Source: JBHHUI01 sp965248775
GTDB lineage: Bacteria; Chloroflexota; Anaerolineae; Anaerolineales; JBHHUI01
NCBI GenBank assembly: GCA_965248775.1
Contig: OZ252150.1
Coordinates: 5,022,001-5,086,000 of the forward strand
Direction of reading: 5' to 3'
Length of the DNA: 64,000 nucleotides
Shown in pieces: positions 19,077 through 27,930 of this stretch; the first letter of the stretch is position 1, and each line of letters opens with the position of its first letter. The translations under genes and the position numbers were made by a program. The notes below the pieces were generated by a model, which was given only the letters and a program-made list of their open reading frames with translations, had not been told where the DNA came from and searched no databases.

Positions 19077-20716
19077 CACAATCATTTGGATCGCTTCACG
19101 TCCGTCTGCCGGATGGTCGTGAACTTGAATTTGATCTCGTCGGTCAGTCAATGGTCATTGGACGCGGTGCCGGTGTAGATATTGCTATCCCCGAATTGTC
19201 AATTGCCAATACTCATGCGCGCCTGCACTTTCAGGGTGGTCGTATTGGGCTAGAGGACCTGGAGTCGACAACCGGAACATTTGTTGGCTCGACGCGCCTT
19301 GATGCCAATCGCATTTATGTTATTGGGACGGATTCAGAGATTAAACTGGGTCAGGCTGAGGCGCACATCTCGCTAGCAACTGATACGCCCAGCAATGAAA
19401 TAATCAGCGATGTCTCCAGCGATGAAACGCTCGTTGCGGCGAGTACGACCTCATCCGAATCGACAGCCGATACCATTGCACGTCTGCGCTCGCAATCTCC
19501 CTCAATCACACCGGCGCGGGAAACCACTGGCGAAGGACGCCCGGGCGGTACTGGGCCGCTTGGCGCCACACGGCGACCTGAATCGGGTGATTTGTCAGAA
19601 AAACTCTCACTCACAATTAACCCTGAAAGATCGCGACGCAAATTTGAAGTTGTTCTGTACAACCGCAGCCGCGCGCCCATGCTGTTGCAGTTGCGCGCTG
19701 CCGACCGGCGGAACGCATTGCGCTATCAGTTTGAGGCGGACGAAGTCGAGTTAAGCAGTGCAGAGCAGAGTCAGGTTGGTCTCAGTGTAAAGCCAGCCCA
19801 ACGCGGTGGCAGCGGTGGCGAACAGCCTTTTGTTGTCCAGGCCTATGTCGCCGACCAGATGGTGGGCGCCGCACGCGGGATATTACAGCCGGTACGCGTG
19901 CCGGGAGCGCTTGTCGGTGCTTTCGCCGTTTTTGCCATCGTTGTCGTACTCGCCTTTGGGTTGGGTGCAGCGCTGTTATGCCCGGACGTACTCAGTGGGG
20001 TGTGCGGTTTCATTCCTGCAAATCCAGTCTCCGCGCTGCTCAATCAACCAACGACCGAGGAAGTAATACTACCCACCGAAGAATCAGTTGATGTTCCGCC
20101 CCCGGCCACGGAAGCCCCAATCGCAACCGAAGCGCTGGAGCCGACACTGGCTCCAACTGCAGAACCGCCGGTTGAGTCGCCCACGCCGGAACTCAGCCTG
20201 ACTCCCCGCTTTGGCGGCAGCCTGCTCACCTACAAGACCGGCTCAGCTGGACAAGTTTCATTGGTGGTTATTCCTGCGGATGGCGAGGCGTCGACTATTG
20301 TTGGGCCGGTTTCAGATGTGACTGTGCTGGACTACACACCTGCCGATGGGGGCAAACTGGCCCTGGAAGTGGTGGATGAGAATACAGAGTCACTCTGGAT
20401 TGTTGGAGCGGATGGCGCTCCTATCCGGACGGGGGTACACCAGGGTTGGGAACGCTTGCGCGCCGCCCAGTGGTCTCCGGATGGCAGCTGGCTCATTGTC
20501 GAAGCCGATATCCCCAGTGTCACAACCTATTTTATTTTCGACGGCCTCGATGGGGCGCTGCTTTCGCAACCGCCGCTTGTTGCCCAAACAGTAACGCCAA
20601 CCTTCACGCCCTCACGCACACCAACGGCAACGCGGACACTCACGCCGACTTTGACGCCGACCAGTACGCCCACGCCGTCATATACACCAGTGCCTACGGC
20701 AACGCCAGCGGGTTAA
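19073..20716 (+). CDS. FHA-domain membrane protein
   Basis: 547 residues from GTG 19073. A forkhead-associated domain at about 24-100 shows the expected 'IGRG' and 'LSIANTHARL' (SxxH-like) and 'TGTFVGSTRL' (usual NGT/TGT) motifs for phospho-Thr binding. A second beta-rich region (about 180-270) precedes a single membrane helix at about 276-302. A Thr/Pro/Glu-rich linker leads to an extracytoplasmic domain with propeller-like strands ('QWSPDGSWLIVEADI') and a Thr/Pro tail ('TPTLTPTSTPTPSYTP'). The FHA part is predicted inside and the propeller outside. Coupled to the NTPase-TPR gene upstream and 4 bp from the lipoprotein gene. No Ser/Thr kinase is in the window. Confidence 0.88.
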   Translation: MTQSFGSLHVRLPDGRELEFDLVGQSMVIGRGAGVDIAIPELSIANTHARLHFQGGRIGLEDLESTTGTFVGSTRLDANRIYVIGTDSEIKLGQAEAHISLATDTPSNEIISDVSSDETLVAASTTSSESTADTIARLRSQSPSITPARETTGEGRPGGTGPLGATRRPESGDLSEKLSLTINPERSRRKFEVVLYNRSRAPMLLQLRAADRRNALRYQFEADEVELSSAEQSQVGLSVKPAQRGGSGGEQPFVVQAYVADQMVGAARGILQPVRVPGALVGAFAVFAIVVVLAFGLGAALLCPDVLSGVCGFIPANPVSALLNQPTTEEVILPTEESVDVPPPATEAPIATEALEPTLAPTAEPPVESPTPELSLTPRFGGSLLTYKTGSAGQVSLVVIPADGEASTIVGPVSDVTVLDYTPADGGKLALEVVDENTESLWIVGADGAPIRTGVHQGWERLRAAQWSPDGSWLIVEADIPSVTTYFIFDGLDGALLSQPPLVAQTVTPTFTPSRTPTATRTLTPTLTPTSTPTPSYTPVPTATPAG

Positions 20717-20720
20717 ACAA

Positions 20721-21719
20721 ATGATACGTTCTTCGATTGTTCTGGTCGCGCTCCCGTTGCTCGCAATTCTAACGTCTGCCTGCAACATCGAAGGTCTTGG
20801 CGGCTACGCACGCAATAGCGAGTGGCTCAACGTAATAAATTCTGATGGATTGTTCACCATCAGTCGTAACGGTGCCAATGTTCACTTCATTAGCGCGGAT
20901 ATAAACTCGAACTACCCGGCTGTCTTTGTAAACAATGGTGACACTGTTGCTTGGGTAGATAGTTTTGGCCGTTTACAGGCCTCGCCGACGGTGGGCGGGG
21001 AGATTGTGCAGATTTCATCCGAGCGAGCGACGGCGGAGAGCGGCACCCTGGTAGGCTTGCCTTCCGGCCATGTGCTTTTCATGAACGCTCGCCGCTTCGA
21101 TGGTGACCGCTTCCTGCGAGTCATCGATCCGATTTCAACCGAGACGCTTGTGTCCATTGAAGGTATCGGGCATGTTTTTATTGCCGATGCGGCCCTCCAA
21201 AAAAGATTGGGGGACCCACTGCAGCGCTGGTACGTTCCATTCCTGGAACCCGGACAACTCAAGCTAGTCTTGCAATCCGCCGATGCGCCGGACACAATCT
21301 TCCTTTGCATAGCGCACGCGACTTCCTTTGAGTGCGATACTGCGAACCCATTGCCGCGCACCCTGACCGAAACTGATCAGGCCGTGATGGATCTTCGTAT
21401 CCCGGATGATTTGCGGAGCGGTACACTCACGGCAGACGGTCGTCGCTTGATTTTACGGACCCAGAATCCCGGGCCACCTGTCGCACAAGGCGAAGCGGCC
21501 AATCCGCCGACCTATTCGTTGTGGGGCATCGATTTCGATACCAATGCCTCGCCGATTGAATTCGTTTCCAACTCATCCGTCGTGCCAGAGTACAGCGTCT
21601 CGCCCACCGATCACACGATTGCGTTCGAGGCCGTCGGCAGTCTCCTCGGCCTGTACGAATTCGATACCGGCGAAGTTATCACACTTGCCGCTGATGCCTG
21701 GGCTCCCGATTGGCGCTAG
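20721..21719 (+). CDS. Lipoprotein, beta-propeller-like
   Basis: 332 residues. Signal peptide with lipobox 'LTSAC' (Cys 21). The mature part has repeated short beta-strand units such as 'LFTISRNGANVHFISAD' and 'YSVSPTDHTIAFEAVGS', similar in style to WD40/TolB-like propellers and to the outer domain of the preceding FHA protein. It starts 4 bp after the FHA stop and so ends the same operon. Probably a membrane-anchored surface partner of the FHA protein. Function unknown. Confidence 0.8.
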   Translation: MIRSSIVLVALPLLAILTSACNIEGLGGYARNSEWLNVINSDGLFTISRNGANVHFISADINSNYPAVFVNNGDTVAWVDSFGRLQASPTVGGEIVQISSERATAESGTLVGLPSGHVLFMNARRFDGDRFLRVIDPISTETLVSIEGIGHVFIADAALQKRLGDPLQRWYVPFLEPGQLKLVLQSADAPDTIFLCIAHATSFECDTANPLPRTLTETDQAVMDLRIPDDLRSGTLTADGRRLILRTQNPGPPVAQGEAANPPTYSLWGIDFDTNASPIEFVSNSSVVPEYSVSPTDHTIAFEAVGSLLGLYEFDTGEVITLAADAWAPDWR

Positions 21720-21732
21720 ATCCAATTAACTA

Positions 21733-21787
21733 GTAATCAGTGTCCAGTAAACAGTTGGCAATACTCTGAATACTGGTTACTGATTAC
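21733..21787. repeat. Inverted repeat between operons
   Basis: GTAATCAGTGTCCAGTA (21733-21749) pairs with TACTGGTTACTGATTAC (21771-21787), 15 of 17 positions. It lies directly after the lipoprotein stop and could act as a terminator stem, or be a dispersed short repeat. Confidence 0.55.
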
Positions 21788-21803
21788 AGTCCCCTGATCA
21801 CCA

Positions 21804-22859
21804 ATGACCCTCCTCGGAATCCACCACATTACTCTCGTCTGCAGAGACGCCCGTCGAAATCTGGCCTTTTACCGCGATATTCTCGGTTGGAAGTTAGATA
21901 AACAAACAGTAAATTTCGACGCGGTTGATACCTATCATCTTTACTATGGCGATGAGAGCGGTCGACCTGGCTCGTTGATTACGTTCTTTGAATGGCCGCG
22001 TGCGCCGCAAGGTCAATGGGGATTGGGAGCCACACATCATTTTGCCATGTGCACGGAGTCTTACGACAACTTACTCAAATGGAAGCGCTATCTAAGCGCC
22101 AAAGGTTGTGAGATAGAAGGGCCCTATGACCGCACCTACTTCACTTCGATCTATTTTACAGATCCAGACGGAGTGATCCTCGAGATCGCCACCGCCGGTC
22201 CGGGGTGGACGCTCGACGAACCGCTCGAAGCCCTGGGTGAAAAGATGTTGGAACCGCCGCACGAGTGGACCGTTGGGAACCGCGACGAAGAAAAGATTGC
22301 CGCCACGACCTGGGAAGAGCCAGTGACGGAAATCACCCCTGATATGCAGCTCACGAAACTGCATCACATCACTGCGATGGGCACCAATATCGAGCGTACG
22401 ACTGAATTCTTCGTGGAGCGATTAGGTCTGCGCCTGGTAAAACGAACACTCAATTTTGACAACCCTGAATCGCCACACTATTACTACGCAACGTATGACG
22501 GCCCACCGGGAACGATCCGCACCTATTTTGCATATCCGGAGAATAAACAGCGCTGGGGCCAATTGGGCATCGGTCAGACCCATCATTACGCTCTGGCAGT
22601 TGCAGACGAGGCAACACAGCTCGAATATCGCGAGCAACTGTTGCAAGCCGGATTGCAGGTTTCACCGGTGATGGATCGTAAATATTTCCGCTCGATTTAT
22701 TTCAACGATCCGGATGGCCACATTGTGGAGATTGCGACCAACGGGCCGGGCTTCGCCGTCGATGAAAGTGCTCAATCATTGGGAGGGTCTCTACAACTCC
22801 CACCGTGGCTAGAATCCGACCGCGCTCAGATCGAATCCGGACTGCAGCCCCTCGAATAA
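21804..22859 (+). CDS. Double-VOC (glyoxalase/extradiol dioxygenase-like) protein
   Basis: 351 residues made of two vicinal-oxygen-chelate halves. First: 'LGIHHITLVCRDARRNLAFY' with a metal-ligand His, and 'YFTDPDGVILEIAT'. Second: 'LTKLHHITAMGTNIERTTEF' with 'YFNDPDGHIVEIATNGPGF'. Each half keeps the His near its start and the Glu in 'xxEIAT', as in ring-cleaving dioxygenases of the MhqA/LinE type or glyoxalases. Substrate is unknown. Start at ATG 21804. It precedes the nucleoside-salvage genes on the same strand, but a functional link is not evident. Confidence 0.88.
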   Translation: MTLLGIHHITLVCRDARRNLAFYRDILGWKLDKQTVNFDAVDTYHLYYGDESGRPGSLITFFEWPRAPQGQWGLGATHHFAMCTESYDNLLKWKRYLSAKGCEIEGPYDRTYFTSIYFTDPDGVILEIATAGPGWTLDEPLEALGEKMLEPPHEWTVGNRDEEKIAATTWEEPVTEITPDMQLTKLHHITAMGTNIERTTEFFVERLGLRLVKRTLNFDNPESPHYYYATYDGPPGTIRTYFAYPENKQRWGQLGIGQTHHYALAVADEATQLEYREQLLQAGLQVSPVMDRKYFRSIYFNDPDGHIVEIATNGPGFAVDESAQSLGGSLQLPPWLESDRAQIESGLQPLE

Positions 22860-22906
22860 TCCCCACTCAATTGCGCCGCGCTCGTTTTGTTTATTGATCA
22901 GCTTCG

Positions 22907-23995
22907 TTGATACCCCACTGTCCTGCCATCCTCTCCGATCGTTTTAATACGCTGAGCTATGACCGCGAGCGAGAAGCGGTGGTGCTGCTCAATCGTCGAG
23001 CTTATCCGTTTGAAACTGAACATGTCGAATGCCGCACAATGGAAGAAGTCGCCGTTGCAATTGAAGAAATGATTGTGCAGGGCGGGCCCCCTCTGGCTTA
23101 TGCAGCCGGATTGGGGTTGGCTCTAGCGGCGCAAGATTCATCCAATCGGACCTCGGAGGTGCAGCGCGCGGCGTTACAGGCAGCTGGGAAACGCTTGCTG
23201 GCAACCCGCCCGACGGCAGACGATCTACATCACATTATTCCCAATGCAATTGCTGCTGCTGAGGTAGCGCTTGATGAGGGCGCAGCTGCATTCGATGCCG
23301 TCCTTGAATATGTGGAAGGTGAAATCGAGCGTGGGAATCGTGTTAGCCGAGCCTGCGGAGAATACGCTGCCGAATTACTCGAAGACGGCGACCGCGTGCT
23401 AACGCACTGTATCCCTGGTGCGGCGCTCTGCTGGATGCTCTGGGTAGCCAAGCATCAGGGGAAGTCTATCCAGCTTTTTCCCACCGAGACGAGGCCATAT
23501 TTTCAGGGGGCGCGCCTGACAGCCCAGAGCGCAAAAGAAATGGGCATCGCGTGCACGCTTGTCACAGACAGTATGCCTGCATTTCTGATGAGCCGAAACA
23601 TGCTGGACAAGTTTATCTGTGCCGCAGACCGCGTCACGCTGGATGGACACATTACAAACAAAGTCGGCACGTATCAACTAGCGATTGCTGCGCGTTTCCA
23701 TAAGCTCCCCTTTTATGTCCTTGGCTATGACGGACCAGATCCGAATACCGAAAGCGGCGCAGAAATCCCGATTGAAGAACGCGATCCAACTGAAATATTT
23801 CACGCGCGGGGTGTAGATCCGACTACGAAGGCAACTGCCCGAATCCGTACGGCGGTCGAGGATATCGGTGGCTACTTCCCCGCTTTCGACGTCACGCCTC
23901 CTGATCTCATCACAGCAATTGTCACCGACGCGGGTGTGTTCGAGCCGAATGAAATTCGCAAATATCACAGCAAAATTAACGTAAGTGACGTGTGA
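22907..23995 (+). CDS. mtnA: MtnA-like S-methyl-5-thioribose-1-phosphate isomerase
   Basis: 362 residues from TTG 22907. Belongs to the eIF2B-alpha/MtnA family, which isomerises 5-methylthioribose-1-phosphate (or 5-deoxyribose-1-phosphate) to the ribulose form. Seen: 'MIVQGGPPLAYAAGLGLALA' (in place of the usual RGAPAIG), 'LTHCIPGAALCW' with the catalytic Cys at about 168, 'FPTETRPYFQGARLTA', 'AADRVTLDGHITNKVGTYQL' with the catalytic Asp and the NK-GTY box, and 'ERDPTEI' near the end. The variant around the Cys (HCIPG, not HCNAG) suggests a divergent subfamily. Stop overlaps the next start (GTGA), so it is coupled to the phosphorylase that would supply its substrate. Confidence 0.85.
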   Translation: MIPHCPAILSDRFNTLSYDREREAVVLLNRRAYPFETEHVECRTMEEVAVAIEEMIVQGGPPLAYAAGLGLALAAQDSSNRTSEVQRAALQAAGKRLLATRPTADDLHHIIPNAIAAAEVALDEGAAAFDAVLEYVEGEIERGNRVSRACGEYAAELLEDGDRVLTHCIPGAALCWMLWVAKHQGKSIQLFPTETRPYFQGARLTAQSAKEMGIACTLVTDSMPAFLMSRNMLDKFICAADRVTLDGHITNKVGTYQLAIAARFHKLPFYVLGYDGPDPNTESGAEIPIEERDPTEIFHARGVDPTTKATARIRTAVEDIGGYFPAFDVTPPDLITAIVTDAGVFEPNEIRKYHSKINVSDV

Positions 23996-24723
23996 TTTCT
24001 GTCTTTGGTGGTACAGCAGCGTATCATCTTGATCTGTCCAAATTCGCAATTGTCGGCGAAACAGTTGAACTTGATACTCCGTTCGGTAAATCTGTTCCTT
24101 TCACATACTTGAAACCACCTGGCGAAAAGCAAGAATCGGTCTGGTTTGCTTCGCGGCATGGGCGCGGATCGCTCTCAAGATCGGCGCGCTTTGTCAATCA
24201 GCATGCCAATGTTTGGGCTGCGCGTGAACTGGGCTGTGCTGCAATTCTTTCGTGGAATGGTGTCGGTGCGATCCATCCCGATCTGCGGGTAAATGATCTT
24301 GTTGTGCCGGACGATCTACTCGACTTTACCCGCGCTCGCCTTACCGATTTCGGAACGGCGAATGTGGATCAATTTAATAAGCAGAAGCGTGAACTCGTTC
24401 TGCCACCGTTCTCGCAGACACAGCGTCAGGCACTCATCGAAAGTGCACAAATCTCCATTCACCAATCCGCAATTTACGTTTGCACTGAAGGCCCGCGTCT
24501 TGAAACGCCTGCCGAGATCCGCGCCTATCGTCAGCTTGGAGCCGATGTGGTCGGTATGACTCTCAGCCCGGAAGTGTGGCTGGCTGCCGAACTTGGCCTG
24601 AACTATGCCTCACTCTGTTATGTGACAAATACCGCGGCCGGACTGGGTGGAACGGAGCGCAACTTCGGACCGCAGGTCGGGGAGAAGTGTTTGGAGATCA
24701 TGCTGCAAGCAGCGCTATTATGA
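23992..24723 (+). CDS. Purine nucleoside phosphorylase-family protein (MtnP-like)
   Basis: 243 residues from GTG 23992, somewhat shorter than typical MtnP (270-290). Seen: 'VFGGTAAYHL' for GGSG, 'DTPFGKS', 'FASRHGRG' (phosphate-binding RHG), 'AAILSWNGVGAIHPDLRVND' (VGS region), 'CTEGPRLETPAEIRAYRQLG' and 'GMTLSPEVWLAAELGLNYAS'. The purine-binding position reads 'VTNTAAG'. Asn here is typical of 6-oxopurine phosphorylases, while adenosine-type MTAPs have Asp. So methylthioinosine, inosine/guanosine or a futalosine-like substrate is possible. Coupled to mtnA and the next paralogue by 4-bp overlaps. Confidence 0.82.
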   Translation: MISVFGGTAAYHLDLSKFAIVGETVELDTPFGKSVPFTYLKPPGEKQESVWFASRHGRGSLSRSARFVNQHANVWAARELGCAAILSWNGVGAIHPDLRVNDLVVPDDLLDFTRARLTDFGTANVDQFNKQKRELVLPPFSQTQRQALIESAQISIHQSAIYVCTEGPRLETPAEIRAYRQLGADVVGMTLSPEVWLAAELGLNYASLCYVTNTAAGLGGTERNFGPQVGEKCLEIMLQAALL

Positions 24724-25424
24724 GCATCCTGGTTGTCATCTTTACGGACGCGATCATTTCCGGCGAGGAATCATCTACGCCCTTTGGCGACGTTACTATT
24801 CAGAGTGAACAATGGGGTGTGAGTAAAGTTGCGATCATCGGAGCCGCGGCCGATCCGCGCGCGCGTGTTGTGGCAGCGAAGGAGCTTGGCGCTGCGCATG
24901 TCATCGGAGTGGGGCGCGCAATTGCATTGGGGGAGAAGCTGGCAATTGGAGATTTGGTTTTTCCCGCAGATGCCCTCGACTTCACGAGGGACACATCCAC
25001 AACGTTCTTTGAGAATCGTGGCTTGGGCTACGTGCAGCAGTCTCCTCCATTCTGCAATGAAACGACAACAGCACTACAGACTGCCTTAGACGCGCAGGTG
25101 CAGCTGGTTGAGGTCGTTGCTGCGGGGCCTAATCGGCCATTCACTCCTGCCGAACTGCGCGCTTGGAATACACTCGGTGCGGAAATTGCCATGCGCGGCC
25201 TCGCGCCGGATTGGTATCTCTGTCACGAACTTGAGATTGGTTACGCCGCTCTCGGGACGATTGCCTGGCGCAACGGTGAGCAGGCGTCCGAGGGACCAGA
25301 CTGGCACATGTTGCTTGCACCGATACATGCTGCGCTACCGGCAGAGCATTCCTGGCAGGGCAGCAATGTCGCCGCGCGCAACGCCCTCGGCGATGACTGG
25401 CACGAATGGATCAAGCCGGGCTGA
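24720..25424 (+). CDS. Second, divergent nucleoside phosphorylase-family protein
   Basis: 234 residues from ATG 24720, which overlaps the preceding stop (ATGA). A longer upstream reading start exists but lies inside the previous gene. Family features: 'LAIGDLVFPADALDFTRDTS', 'VVAAGPNRPFTPAELRAWNT' (parallel to 'EGPRLETPAEIRAYRQ' in its neighbour) and 'RGLAPDWYLCHELEIGYAAL'. The N-terminal GGSG and the RHG phosphate motif are not recognisable, so it may be a non-phosphorolytic hydrolase, a regulatory partner of its neighbour, or inactive. Position before a menaquinone-type prenyltransferase makes a futalosine-hydrolase-like role worth testing. Confidence 0.65.
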   Translation: MSILVVIFTDAIISGEESSTPFGDVTIQSEQWGVSKVAIIGAAADPRARVVAAKELGAAHVIGVGRAIALGEKLAIGDLVFPADALDFTRDTSTTFFENRGLGYVQQSPPFCNETTTALQTALDAQVQLVEVVAAGPNRPFTPAELRAWNTLGAEIAMRGLAPDWYLCHELEIGYAALGTIAWRNGEQASEGPDWHMLLAPIHAALPAEHSWQGSNVAARNALGDDWHEWIKPG

Positions 25425-25465
25425 TGCTATAATCCGCCACAGATATTCAAGGCAAAGATACGAAG

Positions 25466-25518
25466 ACGCAATGACGCAAAGGGAAATCTGTATCCTTTGC
25501 ACCTTTGCGTCTTTGCGT
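25466..25518. repeat. Inverted repeat in the leader of the prenyltransferase gene
   Basis: A 17-nt arm ACGCAATGACGCAAAGG (25466-25482) pairs with CCTTTGCGTCTTTGCGT (25502-25518), one mismatch. A TATAAT box lies upstream at about 25429-25434, so the repeat would be in the transcript leader. It may be a dispersed REP-like unit or a transcript-end hairpin of the upstream operon. Confidence 0.5.
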
Positions 25519-25542
25519 TATTAATTGACCGAATAAGATCAT

Positions 25543-26406
25543 ATGCTCCGTCTGCGTACATTCCTCGAAATGATCCGTTTCGAACACACAATATTCGCGT
25601 TGCCGTTTGCATATCTGGGCATGGTGCTGGCGGCAGACGGATTGCCGACGTTCCGCCAATTCTTCTGGATTACGATTGCCATGGCGGCTGCCCGCACGGC
25701 CGCGATGAGTCTCAACCGTTTCATCGATCGCTATTTGGATGCCCACAATCCACGCACCGCCCAACGCCCCATCCAGAGCGGACGCATCAGCGCCTCGCAG
25801 GTCTTATTCTTCTCGCTGCTCTCTCTCTTCGTGCTGGGCTTCGCAGCCTATCAACTCAATCCATTGGTATTCGCACTCTGGCCGGGCGCGGTTCTATTTC
25901 TGGTCGGCTATTCGTACACAAAGCGGTTCACCCCCTTTTGCCATTACATCCTCGGCTTTACAGACGGCCTCGCACCCATGGGAGCCTGGGCCGCCGTTAC
26001 AGGTTCACTCTTCACTATCGCAGATTTGCCAGCCTGGATTTTGCTCGGGGTGGTCACATTCTGGATTGGCGGTTTCGATATACTCTATTCCCTGCAGGAT
26101 ATTGACGTTGACCGTCGGGAAGGCTTGCACAGCATTCCGGCCTGGCTCGGCATTGCGCACGCCTTACACATTGCAAAGCTTTCTCACATTGTCACAGTAG
26201 TGTTGCTCGTGGTCGTTGGTGTCCTGACAGGACTCAGTCTCCTCTATTGGCTGGGAGTGCTGATCGTAGCCGGGCTGCTGATTTATGAACATTCGCTCGT
26301 CAAGCCACATGACCTGACGAAACTTGGCATGGCCTTTTTTAATGTCAATGGCTATATCAGCATCACCATATTTGCTGCGACATTTTTTACCCTTTTGTTG
26401 AAATGA
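25543..26406 (+). CDS. UbiA-family prenyltransferase (MqnP/UbiA-like)
   Basis: 287 residues, eight or nine hydrophobic segments, an integral membrane enzyme that prenylates an aromatic acid. The first Asp-rich motif is 'NRFIDRYLDAHNPRT' (NxxxDxxxD) and the second is 'SLQDIDVDRREG' (DxxxD type). 'RPIQSGRIS' lies between. This is the pattern of 4-hydroxybenzoate polyprenyltransferases, including MqnP of the futalosine menaquinone route. It overlaps ubiE by 4 bp (ATGA at 26403), which fits a quinone pathway. Which aromatic acid is used cannot be read from sequence. Confidence 0.88.
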   Translation: MLRLRTFLEMIRFEHTIFALPFAYLGMVLAADGLPTFRQFFWITIAMAAARTAAMSLNRFIDRYLDAHNPRTAQRPIQSGRISASQVLFFSLLSLFVLGFAAYQLNPLVFALWPGAVLFLVGYSYTKRFTPFCHYILGFTDGLAPMGAWAAVTGSLFTIADLPAWILLGVVTFWIGGFDILYSLQDIDVDRREGLHSIPAWLGIAHALHIAKLSHIVTVVLLVVVGVLTGLSLLYWLGVLIVAGLLIYEHSLVKPHDLTKLGMAFFNVNGYISITIFAATFFTLLLK

Positions 26407-27113
26407 CTCACTTGGAAGGTACAGAACGAGCCCGCTATGTGCAGGGAATGTTTGCGCGCATAGCAGGGCGTTACGATTTGATGAACCGCCTGATGACCTT
26501 TGGGCAGGATGTGCGCTGGCGGCGCTTGTTGCTCCGGCAGGCTGCCTTGCCTCCCCAAGGCCGGCTGCTCGATCTTGGGACAGGCACGGGCGACATTGCT
26601 TCAACTGCGCTGCAGTACGCGCCAGAAGCGCAGGTCGTGGGGGCCGACTTCACATTAGAGATGATGTGCGCTGGACGGAATCGTACGGACACGGCGCGAG
26701 TGCAGTGGACCTGTGCGGACACCCTCACGCTGCCATTCCCAGATCATTCCTTTGATGCAGTTACTTCGGGTTTCCTGATGCGGAATGTGATCGATGTGGC
26801 GGGCGCATTTGCTGAACAGGCGCGCGTGTTACGTCCGGGCGGACGCGTAGTTTGCCTTGATACTACTCCGCCGCCCAAGAATTTATTGCGCCCGGCAATT
26901 CGCTTCCATCTGCATAGGGTCATACCCACACTCGGTAGAATCATCACCGGCGACGCGGATGCTTACACCTATCTGCCAGACTCAACGGAAGGATTTTTAC
27001 GCGCCGAACAACTGGCGGACAATATGCGCGCAGCTGGTTTTGAAGCGGTCGAGTATAAACGCCTGATGATGGGGACAGTGGCCTTGCATTGGGCGGTCAA
27101 GGGTGCAAATTAG
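26403..27113 (+). CDS. ubiE: UbiE/MenG quinone C-methyltransferase
   Basis: 236 residues, SAM-dependent methyltransferase of the ubiquinone/menaquinone type. 'IAGRYDLMNRLMTFGQDVRW' is the classic UbiE N-terminal signature, followed by motif I 'LLDLGTGTGDIA', 'VVGADFTLEMM' and 'DAVTSGFLMRNVIDV', and 'RVLRPGGRVVCLDTTPP'. The last step of menaquinone synthesis, methylation of demethylmenaquinone, is the likely role given the coupled prenyltransferase. Start overlaps the ubiA stop. Confidence 0.92.
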   Translation: MTHLEGTERARYVQGMFARIAGRYDLMNRLMTFGQDVRWRRLLLRQAALPPQGRLLDLGTGTGDIASTALQYAPEAQVVGADFTLEMMCAGRNRTDTARVQWTCADTLTLPFPDHSFDAVTSGFLMRNVIDVAGAFAEQARVLRPGGRVVCLDTTPPPKNLLRPAIRFHLHRVIPTLGRIITGDADAYTYLPDSTEGFLRAEQLADNMRAAGFEAVEYKRLMMGTVALHWAVKGAN

Positions 27114-27124
27114 AATTCTTGTAG

Positions 27125-27865
27125 ATGAATCATAATCCTAGCATCCTCGCCGCGCAGCGCGGAGAACCATCATACGTCTGGCGCGCCGGACAGCAACGCC
27201 GGTTGGAGATGATCCTGGCTGCTGCGCCTATGACACACGGTGGACTTGTGCTCGTGGATGGCAGCGGTGTGGGGACGTATGTCCACTGCTTGGCTGCGGA
27301 CGCGCGGGCTGTCTACGGCCTGGATATCGAATTTGAGCGTCTGGCTGAACCGGTCGCACCGTCAAAGCGATTGGTGTGTGCGGCCGCAGAGGGACTGCCT
27401 TATCCGAACAATTTGTTCGATGTCGTCCTCTCGCATGAAGTGCTGGAGCATGTCGCCGATGATCGCGCAGCATTGCGCGAGATCGTGCGCGTATTGCGGA
27501 CGGGGGGGCGCGCTGTAATTTTTGTCCCCAACCGCTGGTATCCGTTTGAAACGCACGGAATTTACTGGCGGGGAGAATATCTTTTTGGAAATAAACCGTT
27601 CGTGAATTATTTACCACAGCCATTGCGCGACCGGCTTGCCCCGCATGTGCGGGCATACACACGTCGAAGCTTGCACGCGTTGCTTGCCGGGCTGCATGTA
27701 CATGTGGTCTCGCAGCGCATCATTTTCGGGGGTTATGACAATATCATCGCACGTTTTGGCGGACTGGGCCGCGCTTTAAGGCGGGGACTTTACCTTGCCG
27801 AGCACACGCCCTTGCAGTGGCTGGGACTCTCGCATTTCCTAGTCTTGGAGAAACTCCCGACATGA
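27125..27865 (+). CDS. Class I SAM-dependent methyltransferase
   Basis: 246 residues, 11 bp after ubiE. Rossmann-fold methyltransferase (Methyltransf_11 type): 'LVLVDGSGVGTYVHCLAAD' at motif I, 'VYGLDIEFERL', 'AAEGLPYPNNLFDVVLSHEV' and 'EIVRVLRTGGRAVIFVPNRW'. Substrate unknown. Its tail was the ancestral neighbour of the S9 peptidase gene: the last ~45 bp plus the following ATGACATACCC recur, diverged, just before the peptidase start at 30833. Confidence 0.85.
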   Translation: MNHNPSILAAQRGEPSYVWRAGQQRRLEMILAAAPMTHGGLVLVDGSGVGTYVHCLAADARAVYGLDIEFERLAEPVAPSKRLVCAAAEGLPYPNNLFDVVLSHEVLEHVADDRAALREIVRVLRTGGRAVIFVPNRWYPFETHGIYWRGEYLFGNKPFVNYLPQPLRDRLAPHVRAYTRRSLHALLAGLHVHVVSQRIIFGGYDNIIARFGGLGRALRRGLYLAEHTPLQWLGLSHFLVLEKLPT

Positions 27866-27889
27866 CATACCCGTTCTCCACAATCTCTT
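27821..27889 (+). repeat. Left copy of a 69-bp direct repeat
   Basis: Covers the end of the methyltransferase gene and an 8-codon remnant of the S9 peptidase start ('MTYPFSTIS', then stop). It matches 30792-30860 over its whole length (shared blocks CTGGGACTCTCGCA, TGGAGAAA, ATGAC-TA-CC). The right copy precedes the real peptidase gene. The pair brackets about 2.9 kb that was inserted between two genes once adjacent. Confidence 0.8.
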
Positions 27890-27930
27890 AATAGCCTTTG
27901 TTTCCCGGTTAGCAATTAGGGTGAAACACA

